Source of the DNA: Panopea generosa
Lineage: Eukaryota; Mollusca; Bivalvia; Adapedonta; Hiatellidae
Length of the DNA: 64,000 nucleotides
Assembly (NCBI GenBank): GCA_029582155.1
Contig: CM055906.1
Coordinates: 14,062,343 to 14,126,342 of the forward strand
Direction of reading: 5' to 3'
The first letter of the stretch is position 1; the number at the start of each line of letters is the position of its first letter. Below, one piece after another: positions 10,580-21,642 of this stretch. The notes beneath the pieces are model-generated. The model searched no databases, was not told the origin of the DNA, and saw only the letters and a program-made list of their open reading frames with translations. The position numbers and the translations under genes were made by a program.

Positions 10580-10773
10580 CCAGTTACCCTTACGTCGACA
10601 CCAGTACGAGGTTGATGACAGGACAGGGCACTAACTGGCTTTTTCAGCTAGTTAATCGCTTAGTGATGTTACCATAACTATTTGAGTAAATATAATGAGT
10701 GAGATGTCGACATCATACGCTCCTGATGTCGACATCATGAAGTGGCGGCCATCTGACTAGCAGACTGGCAGAA
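10580..10773 (-). repeat. Outer inverted-repeat arm, right
   Basis: Reverse complement of the arm at 8156-8330, with matching blocks GATGTCGACATCATGAAGTG, GACTAGCAGACTGGCAGAAT, AGCTAGTTAATCGC and GGCACTAACTGGCTTTTTCA. GATGTCGACATC occurs twice here. Confidence 0.7.
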
Positions 10774-11896
10774 TTATACTACTATATGATGTTCAATATA
10801 TTGATTTATTGGTTAACTGATTGGTTGATTGATTGATTGATTGATTGATTTATTGATTGACTCATTGTATGGTATGATATAATAGAATGCAGAAGACAGA
10901 CAATATTAAAACGTTGACATGGCAACAGTTTTACTATCGACGAAATAAAAAATTATCTCTTATTATTGCCCGTCGAAAATGACGTTAACGTTACTTGATT
11001 TTACGGTGTTACATTATGGCTAGTCATCGGAAAAATAACACCAAAATCATATAGGACGACATACGTTGTATATATAAACATCTTCGTCAACAACAAAAAA
11101 CAAACGTTTAAACCGGTATATAAATTAACAATTAACTACATTGAGAAACTGTCAAAAAATATGACAAACTTTGTTAAAATTTATTTTTGTCAAATATTGT
11201 ATAGACGTTACATCGCAGCTAGTCATTTAATTTCACTTGATATAGATAGAAACTGCATGCCTTTTATTCTCTAAAATATATTTTCATTATAATGATATAA
11301 AGAACTCTTTTTATTGAGAAAACGGAGTAAGTAGAGTTTACAGGAGACATTTACTCATGATTTTTACATAGCGAGCTACTTTTTTTCTATATCGTGTCTT
11401 TCGCTTCGTGTTTATCACCTGTACTGATTTCCGATTTGAAATTGTTATGTCATTTAACCGATTTTGGGCGAGAAATCATAGCACGGAATCATTATTCATG
11501 CCTTTTTTATCATCGGATTTACTTTTTTTGTTACATCTTACAGCGACGTTTTTTTGACGTTTTTGACGTTTCGTGACATTTTTTTGTGTTTATTACAAAA
11601 ACATATTCTTTAAATATCTTTATTTAAAAAGTAAAAATAACTGAATGTGATTTAAAATCTCTATAATTTTTTTTCGATAAATGACGATTTGTTATTGTTG
11701 ACAAGTACGAGATTTTTTGCAATGTACGCCTGTGCAGGCGCTTATTCGTAATCATCCGTAAATTCAATAACATTAAAGGATTGAAACAGAAGCAAAATGC
11801 TTATGGAATATCTCTCCTGTTTTTGTGTGAATTTACATAGGTGGCGGATACATATACAATATTTGAACATTTAAACTATATATAATACAAGTAGGA
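10774..11896. other. AT-rich intergenic with a (TTGA)n run
   Basis: A GATT/TTGA simple repeat lies at about 10800-10865. It resembles the tail of the SINE family at 11897-12208 but has no body attached. The rest shows no gene; 11540-11580 is a short TTTTTGACG-rich stretch. Confidence 0.45.
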
Positions 11897-11907
11897 TTAA
11901 TTGATTA

Positions 11908-11939
<32 letters not shown>

Positions 11940-12208
11940 TTTAGCGTAATTTTATGCCATCGAGGGCTAACAGACGATCAGTTAACCTTACCACTGTTTC
12001 CTGGTATCCTGAAAGGTTAACCAGTACTCGAGCACACCCCATCTCCGCAAGTAACTGATATATTTCCCACTTGAACCAACGGTGTGAGACGAATGATAAT
12101 GAGGCATTATGTCGTATATCGATCATCACGGAGACGGTTGCCGGGTGGGGATTCGAACTCCTGACTCCTGGGTTGATAGTCTAAGCGACTGAGCATATCG
12201 GGCCCGGC
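11897..12208 (-). mobile_element. tRNA-derived SINE, family D, with (TTGA)n tail
   Basis: Minus strand order: tRNA-like head (GCCCGATATGCTCAGTCG; B-box AGTTCGAATCCCC), body blocks TCCGTGATGATCGATATACG, GTTACTTGCGGAGATGGGGT and GTTAACTGATCGTCTGTTAG, end GCCCTCGATGGCATAAAATT, then a tail of ATTGA repeats (11897-11940 on the plus strand). Other copies lie at 16945-17178, 40828-41074 and 60667-60958. The tetranucleotide tail in place of poly(A) suggests mobilisation by a LINE with a similar tail. Confidence 0.85.
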
Positions 12209-12494
12209 TAAGGAGGAAGGAAGTTAACGAACAAAAATAGGTTGTACATAACATACACCTTGTCAGGTGGTATATTCGTTCTGAATAGAAATGACTTAGA
12301 AGTTCGATAGTTATAGAAAATTGAATTTAATTCTGTTTATATCTATTTGAAAGTATGTTTAATATTGCATGAAATATGTAAACTATTTGTTAATGGCAAC
12401 ATGTTGTTACGTGTCATTGTCATATTATCACATGATTGGTTTTGTATATAGCTTCATAATGAAAAGTATATATGATATCCACTTTCATTAAATT
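12209..12494. other. Intergenic
   Basis: Nothing recognised between the SINE and the minisatellite. Confidence 0.4.
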
Positions 12495-15022
12495 CCTAGT
12501 GACGCCTCTGCCCTTGTCTCTAGGATTGTATTTAATAGAGTTTGACCAGTCTCTAGGTTTGTATTTTTATGGAGATGACCATGTATCTAGGTTTGTATAT
12601 TATAGAGATTGTTGAGTTTCTAAGTTTGTATTTTTATGAGAATGACCTCGTCTCTAGGTTTATAATATTTTTATGGGATGATCCCGTCTCTAGATTTGTA
12701 TTTTTATGGGGATCGTCCCGTCTCTAGGTTTGTATTTTATTGGGATGATCATCTGTCTCTAGGTTTGCATTTTTATGGGGATGATCCCGTTTGTAGGTTA
12801 GTATTTTTATGTGGATGACCCTATCTCTTGGTTTGTATTTGTTTTGGGATCGTCTTGTCTCTAGTTTTTTTGTGGGGATGATTCTGTCTCTAGGTTTGTA
12901 TTTTCACGGTGATGATCCTGTCTCTAGGTTTGTACTTTTATGGCGATGATCCCGTCTCTAGGTTTGTATTTTTTGGGGAATTATTCCGTCTCTAGGTTTG
13001 TATTTTTATGGGGATGATCCCGTCTCTAGGTTTGTATTTTATTGAGAATGATTCCGTCTCTCGGTTTGTATTTTTATGGGGATGACCCTATCTCTAGGTT
13101 TGTATTTGTTTTGGGATCGTCTTGTCTCTAGTTGTTTTTTTTATGTGGTGATGATTCTGTCTCTAGGTTTGGATTTTCACGGGGATGATCCTGTCTATAG
13201 GTTTGTATTTTATGGGGATGATACCGTCTCTAGGTTTGTATTTTCATGGGATGATCCTGTCTCTAGGTTTGTATTTTTATGGTGATTACCCTGACTCTAG
13301 GTTGGTATTTTTATGGTGATCATCCCGTCTCTAGGTTTGTATTTATGGGGATAAACCCGTCTCTATTTTAGTATTTTTATTAGGATTGTCGCGTCTCTTG
13401 GTTTGCATTGTATTGGGATGATTCTGTCACTAGGTTTGTATTTTTATGGGGTTGATCCCATCTTTAGGTTTGTATTTCTATGGGAATGACCCTGTCTCTA
13501 GGTTGCATTTGATGGGGATGATTCTGTCACTAGGTTTGTATTTTTATGGGGTTGATCCCATCTTTAGGTTTGTATTTCATTGGATGATCCTGTCTGTAGG
13601 TTTGTATTTTATGGGGATGATTCTGTCTCTAGGTTTGTATTTTTTGGGGAATGATTCCGTCTCAATGTTTGTATTTTTTATCAGGATGACCCTGTCCTAG
13701 GTTTGTATTTCTATGGGGATGACCCTGTCTCTAGGTTTGTATTTTAATGGGGATGATCCCGTCTCTAGGTTTGTATATTTTTGAGAATGATTCCGTCTCT
13801 CGGTTTGTATTTTTATGGGGATGACCCTGTCTCTAGGTTTGTATTTGTTTTGGGATCGTCTTATCTCTAGTTTTTTTTATGTGGGGATGATTCTGTCTCT
13901 AGGTTTGGATTTTTACGGGGATGATCTTGTCCCTAGGTTTGTATTTTATGGGGATGATACTGTCTCTAGGTTTGTATTTTCATGGGATGATCCTGTCTCT
14001 AGGTTTGTATTTTATGGGGATGATACCGTCTCTAGGTTTGTATTTTTATGGTGATGACCCTGACTCTAGGTTGATATTTTTATGGTGATCATCCCGTCTC
14101 TAGGTTTGTATTTATGGGGATAAACCCGTCTCTATTTTTGTATTTTTATTAGGATTGTCGAGTCTCTAGGTTTGCATTGTATTGGGATGATTCTGTCACT
14201 AGGTTTGTATTTTTATGGGGTTGATCCCATCTTTAGGTTTGTATTTCTATGGGAATGATCCTGTCTCTAGGTTGCATTTGATGGGAATGATTCTGTCACT
14301 AGGTTTGTATTTTAATGGGGTTGATCCTATCTTTAGGTTTGTATTTCATTGGATGATCCTGTCTCTAGGTTTGTATTTTATGAGGATGATTCTGTCTCTA
14401 GGTTTGTATTTTTTGGGGAATGATTCCGTCTCAATGTTTGTATTTTTTATCGGGATGACCCTGTCCTAGGTTTGTATTTATATGGGGATGACCCTGTCTC
14501 TAGGTTTGTATTTTAATGGGGATGACCCCTTCTATAGGTTTGTTTTTTTATGAGGATCGTCCCGTCTCTAGGTTTGTATTTTATCGGGATGATTCTGTCT
14601 CTAGGTTTGTATTTTTATGGGGATGATCCTGTATCTAGGTTTGTAATTTTATGGAGATGATCTCATCTTTAGGTTTGTATTTCTATGGGAATGACCCTGT
14701 CTCTAGGTGGTATTTTATGAGGATGATTTTGTCTCTAGGTTTGTATTTTGATGGGGATGATCCCGTCTCTAGGTTTGTATTTTTATGGGGATCGTCCCGT
14801 CTCTAGGTTTGAATTTTATGGGGATGATCCCGTCTCTAGGTTTGTATTTTTATGGGGATCGTCCCGTTTCTAGGTTTAATTTTTTATGGAGATGACCCTG
14901 TCTCTGGGTTCGTATTTTTTTTGGGGATGACCCTGTCTCTAGATTTGTATTATTATGGGGATAATCCCATCCCTAGGTTTGTATTATATGAGGATGATCC
15001 CGTCTCTAGGTTTTTTATTTCT
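12495..15022. repeat. 34-36 bp minisatellite array, about 70 units
   Basis: The consensus is TCTCTAGGTTTGTATTTTTA followed by TGGGGATGATCCCG, varying in A/T-run length and the GATGATCC/GATCGTCC word. A block of about 740-770 bp is duplicated: 13076-13700 corresponds to 13815-14469 including its private variants, so the array has higher-order structure. Forward ORFs with a repeated YGDDPVSRFVF-like motif come from the unit length being near a multiple of three; they are short and broken. Confidence 0.93.
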
Positions 15023-15551
15023 GTTACAAACACTTTACATGTCGATATCTATAATCATATTTTCGATGGAGCTTTATTTCAGATGCCACTCCACAGTCGT
15101 GTGGTCACCTGTAAATAATTAAAGTCCTGGTATAAGATGGTTATAGCGGTTTCTGTAACTAAGATGCATATGTAACAATGGCAACCATGATTGTGTAGTC
15201 TTCGTTCTAAGCTATTGTACCCGGGGTAAGAAAACTCTCGACGCGGAGTTCGCTCCGGGTGCAGTGTAGCGTTCGGCCGTTTGAGGTTAAAGATTGCATG
15301 TAACATAAAAAAGTAGTCTATAAACTCGATTGAAGCTTTGCGTGATTTACTGCTTCGGGTCTCTGTTTTTAATTTAAAAAGCAATATCTTCCTTCGGATT
15401 AATACAATAAAACAAATCGTTATAGAACCATTCTATGAATACCATGAAGATGTAATTTACATCTTAACTGTATATTGATTTGAGGTAGAGGTAAAATATT
15501 AAATTAACGTGTTTATTTTTCAATTATCCAATTAACGTCGCGCAAAATATT
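15023..15551. other. Low-copy region, possible exon debris
   Basis: Contains a 101-codon minus-strand ORF (15384-15079) whose stop is followed at once by AATAAA, and a CpG-rich patch at 15235-15275. No domain is recognised and there is no supporting start or splice structure, so no gene is called. Confidence 0.3.
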
Positions 15552-15730
15552 CGGTCAAATCTGTATAAGGTCACCTCTACTGAGCAGCCACTTGTCGTAA
15601 GCAACCACACGTGACATTTCCCATTTTTATGCTTTCGGTGCAAATTAACATGCATTAAGCAATAACTTGCCTTAAAAGGCCACTTTAGCTCATTCCCTTG
15701 ACTGGTTGGTTAAGTCAGGTTTGACTGCAT
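15552..15730 (+). mobile_element. Small inverted-repeat element M (MITE-like)
   Basis: The left end GGTCAAATCTGTATAAGGTC is an imperfect inverse of the right end GTTAAGTCAGGTTTGACTG. Between them lie CTACTGAGCAGCCACTTGTC, GTAAGCAACCAC and CTCATTCCCTTGACTGG. The left half recurs at 3211-3290. Size (about 180 bp), terminal inversion and lack of coding capacity fit a MITE. No target duplication was confirmed. Confidence 0.55.
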
Positions 15731-15966
15731 ATAAAATTGCCTTAATACTGCAGAAATGTGTTTAATTAATGTGTCGATTTACTTTATGCATCTATAACAT
15801 ATTTTAATCAATCTACGTCGATACGAAATCGGCCGTTTTGCACGCTGCGTCCGTATTGGCTGGCTGTTTCCCCGCCTTGTGACTCAGCGTTGAAATGTTA
15901 TTATATCTGATTCCTCGCAATCATAGAACACAGTCTGTGTTGCTCGAGAAAAGTTATTTTTGTATG

Positions 15967-16042
15967 GGGTTTAACGCCATTTTCAACACATTTCAGATTA
16001 TATGTGACATATCAAATTTTACTGGTGGAGGGAGACCTCAGA
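15967..16042 (+). repeat. SINE core N, copy
   Basis: GTTTAACGCCATTTTCAACA, a GATTATATGTGACATA-like block, then TGGTGGAGGGAGACCTCAGA. The same order occurs at 19676-19758. This resembles the 3' domain of mollusc tRNA-SINEs, but no head is visible here. Confidence 0.55.
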
Positions 16043-16944
16043 CCGAGTAGAATTCCGTCCTTCCGCAAGTAACTGGAAACTTTCTCACTTATGAACAGAT
16101 TCAACAAAACGGAGTCCGATATTTGCTTATTTGCGTTCTGTGTTTCCAATGTAGCCTTTATATGTAGCATTAGTTTTTACAGCTATTTGCACGTCGAACG
16201 TTATCACAGTATTGTTTTTCACAAATTCAAAAAAAAAATGGTAGGTTCAAAATGTGTTTAAGTATGTCTCATATATACGCCAAAACGCACCAGAGCCATT
16301 CTATGCTCCCGTTCTTCAATAAAAGTTTTTTTTTGTTTCAATAGACGAAATTAAAAATAGCCTAGTGTTCAAAATCCCCTCTACAGAATTAACAGTTTTA
16401 CCAAAATCCCCTTAATGGGCATTCATAAGAGAACTACTATCGCTCCGCCCACTGGCCGCGTGGTGTTGTTTGGCCAAGTAAATACAATGTATTTACAATG
16501 TAGTGTTTACTTAGAGACCGTTAGATTGTAGAAGGCAAATTGCGGTCCTGGAAACATATATATATATATAACGAAATGTACGACCATTTGAAGGCGATTT
16601 GGAATATGGCCAATGCCAAATCATGTTTAAATATATGTTTTGATTTAAGTGCTTCTTCTTATCAATGCGTAATGGAAGACCAGGTTACCCAATTGTGTGA
16701 AAAGGGAAAAAGCTGCCTGCTATGTGAACAAAGATGCTTCAAAGGTTCATACTTCTGCCAAAGACGATGATGAAAGATACTGTAGTGAATATTTGTGTTT
16801 TTGTTTTCATAATGATAAATGCATAAATTTCTTTATAGGCATGTAGATCTAGTCTATGGTATTGTTAAACCCTTGTAAAAGGTCATAATTAGTCCAAGAC
16901 TGGCTGTATATTTGTCTCGGTACATGGATATTTCTATGTCTATT
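16043..16944. other. Intergenic with AT microsatellite
   Basis: An (AT)n stretch lies at about 16557-16570 and an A-run near 16230. A 76-codon plus-strand ORF (16540-16770) is cysteine-rich at its end but has no recognised domain. Confidence 0.35.
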
Positions 16945-17178
16945 TAACCTAACCACTGTTTCCTGGGATACTTGAAGGTTAACCAGTACTCGAGTACACC
17001 CCATCTCCGCAAGTAACTGATAAATTTCCCACTTGAATCAGCAGTGAGAGACAAATGATAATGAAAAGTAATGTCATATATGAACCATCACGGAGAATCA
17101 GACCGTGCAGGGATTCAAACTCACGACCCCTGGATTGATAGTCAGACGCGCTAACGACTGAGCTAATCAGGCCCTGCT
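16945..17178 (-). mobile_element. SINE family D, 3'-truncated
   Basis: Minus strand head CAGGGCCTGATTAGCTCAGT and body blocks match the copy at 11897-12208 (GCAAGTAACTGATAAATTTC; GGTTAACCAGTACTCGAGTA in plus orientation). It stops before the terminal GCCCTCGATGGCATAA block and has no TTGA tail. Confidence 0.8.
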
Positions 17179-18686
17179 GTCTCTGGAATTCTACACCAAA
17201 TACTACACTTTGAATATCAAGTTATTTGAATTTTCGTTGGGTAACTTAAACAGTCTATATCAAAGAAAACGCTATTCTGTTTTGCACTGGTCTAACCCTT
17301 TTGCTTAGAAAGGTCACATTGTCTCCCTGTCATAGTTGTTAATAATTTGACAATGGTAACCGCTCTATCAGTCAAAATATAGAGCTGTAATTGAATCATT
17401 TTCAATGACCAAGATCATAAAGTGCGCCATATACCATTTCATTGTGATAACGACATTATTTTGACCTAAATGAATATAGATATTCTGTAAGTTATTATAC
17501 AAAGTATAGTAGATAGTTTAACAATGCTGTACTGGCTTATAATAACCATTGCATTTTTTTAATTTCACAATATATTTAAAAGCTAATATTGTTTTGTAAT
17601 TTTTTATTTCATTGTAAAAGTTTAACAAAATCAGAAGTAAAAAATACAAATTATTATGTAGTTTATACAAAATTTCTGATATAACATTTTCATATTTGTT
17701 AATTAATAAGAGGCAAACTTTCCAGGTTATTTCAGTTTGTTCTTACAATTATATTAAAAAAAATTACTAGCAAGGAAAGTTTGCTCTTTAAATTTACAGA
17801 CAAAAACCACAAAACAGAAATACATTCTAGGTAACCGTGTTTTTGCACTGGATTCTGTAGAATTACAGTACATTTAAGTTCCACTGGTTACAGAATAGAC
17901 GAACCACCATTCTAAAATCAGTTAAGACAGTAATTCAGAGAAAGTATTGGTGAAACAAAAACCCGCCCTCAGTGCGTTGAAAAAAAAACTAAATCATATT
18001 CATCAAAGACATATATGTTATATGTTACATACTTGTATACTATATGTTATCTCAAAGAAAGACTATGCAGTATTATCTATATTGATTTAAATGATTAATG
18101 TTACATTTACTTATTTATAGACATCAACATCATCTGAAACTGCTTGTTTTTTTCTCATGTTCTTTCAATTCTAAATACTAAATATTTGCATATTTCACAA
18201 TATAAATAATCATTGTAGGGAAAAATAGATTGAAAGAATAAAGTCTACTGACTGTATGTGACTGTGTAAATATTTAGAACACTTTAACTACAAAACCTGT
18301 ATAAAACCTTTTTTTCCAATCCACTGTTTTTTTCTCAAATGTCAAATTATAATTATAATGAAAATTATAAATTGAACAGCATAATAAAAGAAAAAGTTCA
18401 ATATTAAAAAGAAAAGGTATTTATTTGGAGATGTTGTTTTCATTTCCAAGTACGAACAGCAGGGAACAGACATAGTGTGACATCTACTTTTTATAGTTTT
18501 ACAGTATGCATTGTATATTATCTAGATTTGTTGTAATTTAACATTTCACATGAGAAAAAAATATACGAAACATGTAATAGTCAACGTAGAGATTTACACA
18601 CAAACCATGACATTTCAGTCTTTTCGATTGTACAATTTTTAATTGCATCTATTTTTTCAGTTTGTTACACATATTTTATTTGTGGC
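17179..18686. other. Very AT-rich intergenic
   Basis: No coding signal. AGGCAAACTTTCC and GGAAAGTTTGCTC near 17711 and 17774 form a small inverted repeat around an A-run. The right end is likely the 3' untranslated part of the LINE fragment that follows on the minus strand. Confidence 0.4.
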
Positions 18687-18995
18687 TTATAATTGATGAA
18701 GAATGGTATAAATATAGTATTTTGTATGAAAAATTAATTTATTTAAAATATTGTCATGTTTTACTGATCCAAAGATAATGTCTTTCATACTCCAATGATG
18801 TTGAAGTATTATGTTTTTGTCATTGCATGCTGTTATAAAACTATTCCAGAATGTTTCTACATACTTGCATTCCCAGAATAAGTGTGTAATGTTTTCTACA
18901 TGTGCTTTGCAAAAGTTACATGTATCATCATTTTTTATCTTCATTTTTTTTCAAAAGAGAATTTGTAGCTGTAGTTCTGCTAATTTAGTTCAGTT
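18687..18995 (-). pseudogene. LINE C-terminal zinc-knuckle fragment (zf-RVT-like)
   Basis: The minus-strand reading contains CNFCKAHVENITHLFWECKY followed by VETFWNSF, the C-x2-C-x7-H-x4-C pattern with aromatic W/F positions typical of the zinc-binding domain after reverse transcriptase in many non-LTR retrotransposons. Upstream, RTTATNSLLKK continues the family pattern but is out of frame by one base in an A8 run near 18947-18954. Only this terminus remains, so it is a 5'-truncated, dead copy. About 85 codons are open to the stop at 18687. The domain comes from pattern recognition; the clade is not assigned. Confidence 0.75.
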
Positions 18996-19061
18996 CAACT
19001 GCAAAATAAGACATGTTTTCAAATCGGCTTCTTCTGTTGAACCAATATTGAGAACTTTTAA

Positions 19062-19145
19062 AGGTCACTAGGTCGCGCTGGGGATCGAACCCGCAACCTT
19101 TGTCATAAGCCCATCACCCTTCCGATTAAACTGTTTAACCTTTTT
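19062..19145 (-). repeat. tRNA-like SINE head
   Basis: Minus strand shows GGTTGCGGGTTCGATCCCCA, a good B-box (GGTTCGATCCC), with an A-box-like TTTAATCGGAAGGGTGATGG upstream. The cloverleaf is imperfect and no body is identified. Confidence 0.45.
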
Positions 19146-19489
19146 TTGGTTAATCCTGGCCCTTTGTGAGAAATTAATCTTCTTTATTGAACCAAGTCTA
19201 ATTATTTTGAATTTGCATTACACAATGGTTCAATTTTTACACAAATGAAATGAATGAGAAAATGAGAATATTTTCTATTTTCAACAAGTATTCCTGTGTA
19301 ATGTGCCAATAAAGGGTCCATTTACACCCCTGCATCTTGATTTGTACAAACTTCAAACCCCGACTCATGAGAATGATTATAACCATGCATGAAATTTAAA
19401 AAAAAAACGTCTACATATTATTCAAGATTTTAAGTGCAGCTTCAGCTTTGATTGTCAAATAATCATACTTTTTATAATCAATGTTGAGA

Positions 19490-19585
19490 TCATGTCCTGA
19501 GTAGATCCAGTATTGGGTGTTGATTTTGAGAGGCCAGCATACCAAACTTGCAACCCATGGCTTGATAGACACATACATTGGTACG
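19490..19585 (-). repeat. SINE fragment, family J
   Basis: Minus-strand GGCCTCTCAAAATCAACACC and CAATACTGGATCTACTCAGG parallel GCCTCTCAAAAAACAACCCT and CAGTACTGGTTCTACCCAGG in the copy at 40380-40512. The head is badly decayed. Confidence 0.5.
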
Positions 19586-19675
19586 TTTCACAAAATAACT
19601 TTGTATGTTCAAATATTTATCAATATTTAAAATGATCATAATTATATTTCCAGAAAATATATATCTTTTTTTAAC

Positions 19676-19758
19676 GAGTTTTAACGCCATTTTCAACACA
19701 TTCAGGTTATTTAATGGCATATAAAGTTTTATTGGTGGAGGAAGACCTCAGAATGAAG
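19676..19758 (+). repeat. SINE core N, copy
   Basis: TTTTAACGCCATTTTCAACA, then GGTTATTTAATGGCATATAA, then TGGTGGAGGAAGACCTCAGA, collinear with 15967-16042. A (TTTG)4 run at 19936-19951 about 180 bp downstream may be the tail of the same insertion. Confidence 0.55.
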
Positions 19759-20384
19759 TTTTTGGAACAATCGTGACCTTAGTGGTGAGAGATAGGAAAA
19801 TGATATTCTGCATGAGCCAACTCTGGGTTCATTTGGATGAATATTGACAATTTATGATTAATTTTTGTTTTATGTTTACTTGATATTTGTTGTATGGCTA
19901 TACACATGCAAGTGCTGTTTTATTTCTAATAAAATATTTGTTTGTTTGTTTGTCACTATGAGTTTTTGTGAAATGCATCCATTATCAATAATTTTTTTAG
20001 ATACTTTAATGTGAATTTATTATTTAGGTAAACTGTGATTATTTTTTCAGATTATGGCTTCATACAACAACACTAAATTACACAGTAATATAATTGGTAT
20101 GTCATGATATAATACATAATACCTTAAAATAGTAGTTAAGCGTTTCATTTTAAATAATTTAATGTATACAAATGTAACAGGACTATTGTGCATGCTGCAA
20201 TTATTCATAAAATGGGATTTGCATTTTTTATACCCAAATCAATTGGAGTGGAAACTGTTTTTTTATGTACTAGTTTTGCAATCACTTTTGGGTTGTGTTT
20301 AGTTCAAATGACTTTTTCAGAATTATTCTTTCTCAACAAACAATGTTTTTTTTAGCAGCCACTGGAAACAGGATTATATTTATA
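19759..20384. other. AT-rich intergenic
   Basis: Apart from the (TTTG)n run near 19936 nothing is recognised. Confidence 0.4.
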
Positions 20385-20510
20385 ATTAGTGTGCAGTGCT
20401 TAAATGTAGCTCCAAGATGCATTCTTATAGTACAATGAAGTACATCCGTCTTTGAGATGGAAAATGTTGGTTCAATTCCAATTAAGGATATCTGTTGGAG
20501 GCTTCTTACT
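20385..20510 (+). repeat. Possible tRNA-like element, decayed
   Basis: GTTGGTTCAATTCCAATTAA holds a B-box-like GGTTCAATTCC, preceded at tRNA distance by ATAGTACAATGAAGTACATC. It faintly resembles the family at 2735-2826. Weak. Confidence 0.28.
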
Positions 20511-20748
20511 ATGCAATGCAAATATGTTTTGAAATAATGAAATGAAGGTAGTAAAATTGTTTTGATCTGTAATTTGGGGCATGTACATTTCAGGAAGAAT
20601 AGAACAATTTTGAGTTTTCATGACAGTTAATGAGAAACTTTAGGCTAGTTCAATGTCTGTTAAGGGTGTATTATACAGAATAAGCATTCATGTAATAGTT
20701 ATGCCTGATAGAATTAAGTGTTTATGTTGTACAATGATTGAAAGTGTT

Positions 20749-20838
20749 GAGGTCTTCACCAGGACTTGAACCTGGAGCTCTTTTCATATAGAAAAGTGTG
20801 CTACATTACACTATAAAGATGTACTCAACACCAGGAAC
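20749..20838 (-). repeat. tRNA-like SINE head, family H
   Basis: Reverse-orientation copy of 2735-2826, sharing GAGCTCCAGGTTCAAGTCCT, GCACACTTTTCT and GTACATCTTTATAGTGTAA with few changes. Two copies establish it as dispersed. Confidence 0.55.
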
Positions 20839-21019
20839 CATATATATATAATTATGTATTGTGTTATAATTTTAGCTGAATATATAAAGAAACAGCTCAA
20901 ACTTAAGAATGAATGCACCGCTACTTTAAGTTACAAGGGCTATGTAACATACATTATATTGATCAACATTTACTGTTCTAGAATAAAAAAATCAATAGAT
21001 GAGTATGGAAAATTATCAA

Positions 21020-21125
21020 GGCTACGAATTGATCGGGGTTAGGGTACACATCAACTAAGGCTAGGGTACGAATCAACCAGGGCTAAGGTATGATATGTCA
21101 GGGATTGGGTACGAATCGACCAGGT
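21020..21125 (+). repeat. Short tandem repeat, about 4 units of 27 bp
   Basis: Units of the form GGGCTAGGGTACGAATCAAC followed by CAG recur with variation between 21020 and 21125. Confidence 0.6.
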
Positions 21126-21642
21126 AACGTAATTCAAAGCAATTAAGCATCGCAGAGTCCAATAACACCTTTTGAACAATGTGACAACACGCGCCAATAC
21201 ACAACTTACAGTGTATATACTGCGACTATACTGGAGATCGCCGAGGTTCTCTGCATTTAAGCTTATGCAGTAAACGTTACACAAATTATATAAGTGCGGT
21301 AAAGGAGAAATTGAAGCACCGCCAGCATAACTTAGTGAAATAAGGCACTAACCTCTCTTTGATTATGAGATTCAAGCACCACTGATCATATGTAAGATGT
21401 CGATGGCATAAAAATGACACTGAACATTCAATTAATCAATTTCAACTTAGATAATCATATTTTTCATTATCAATCATAATTTCTATATTTACTGAAGCTG
21501 TATAGTTACGATTTGGTGTAGTACTTAAACAGTTGCATAAACACGTGACGTTTTCAATTGCACTTTATTGAAATAACTGGATGTTTACAAAATGCATGAA
21601 ATTAGAAACTTGTCTACGTTTACGCGAATTACGTTTACACAT
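21126..21642. other. Intergenic before the 54 bp satellite
   Basis: No feature seen. The satellite begins abruptly after ACGAATTACGTTTAC-like unique sequence (the ...GCGAATTACGTTTACACAT junction near 21625-21642). Confidence 0.4.

Noticed and set aside
13076..15118. ORFs with a repeated YGDDPVSRFVF-like motif
   Set aside because: Translation of the 34-36 bp minisatellite. The YGDD resemblance to a polymerase motif is accidental.
21020..21125. Telomere-like GTTAGGGT words
   Set aside because: Only isolated words within a 27 bp tandem repeat, not (TTAGGG)n.
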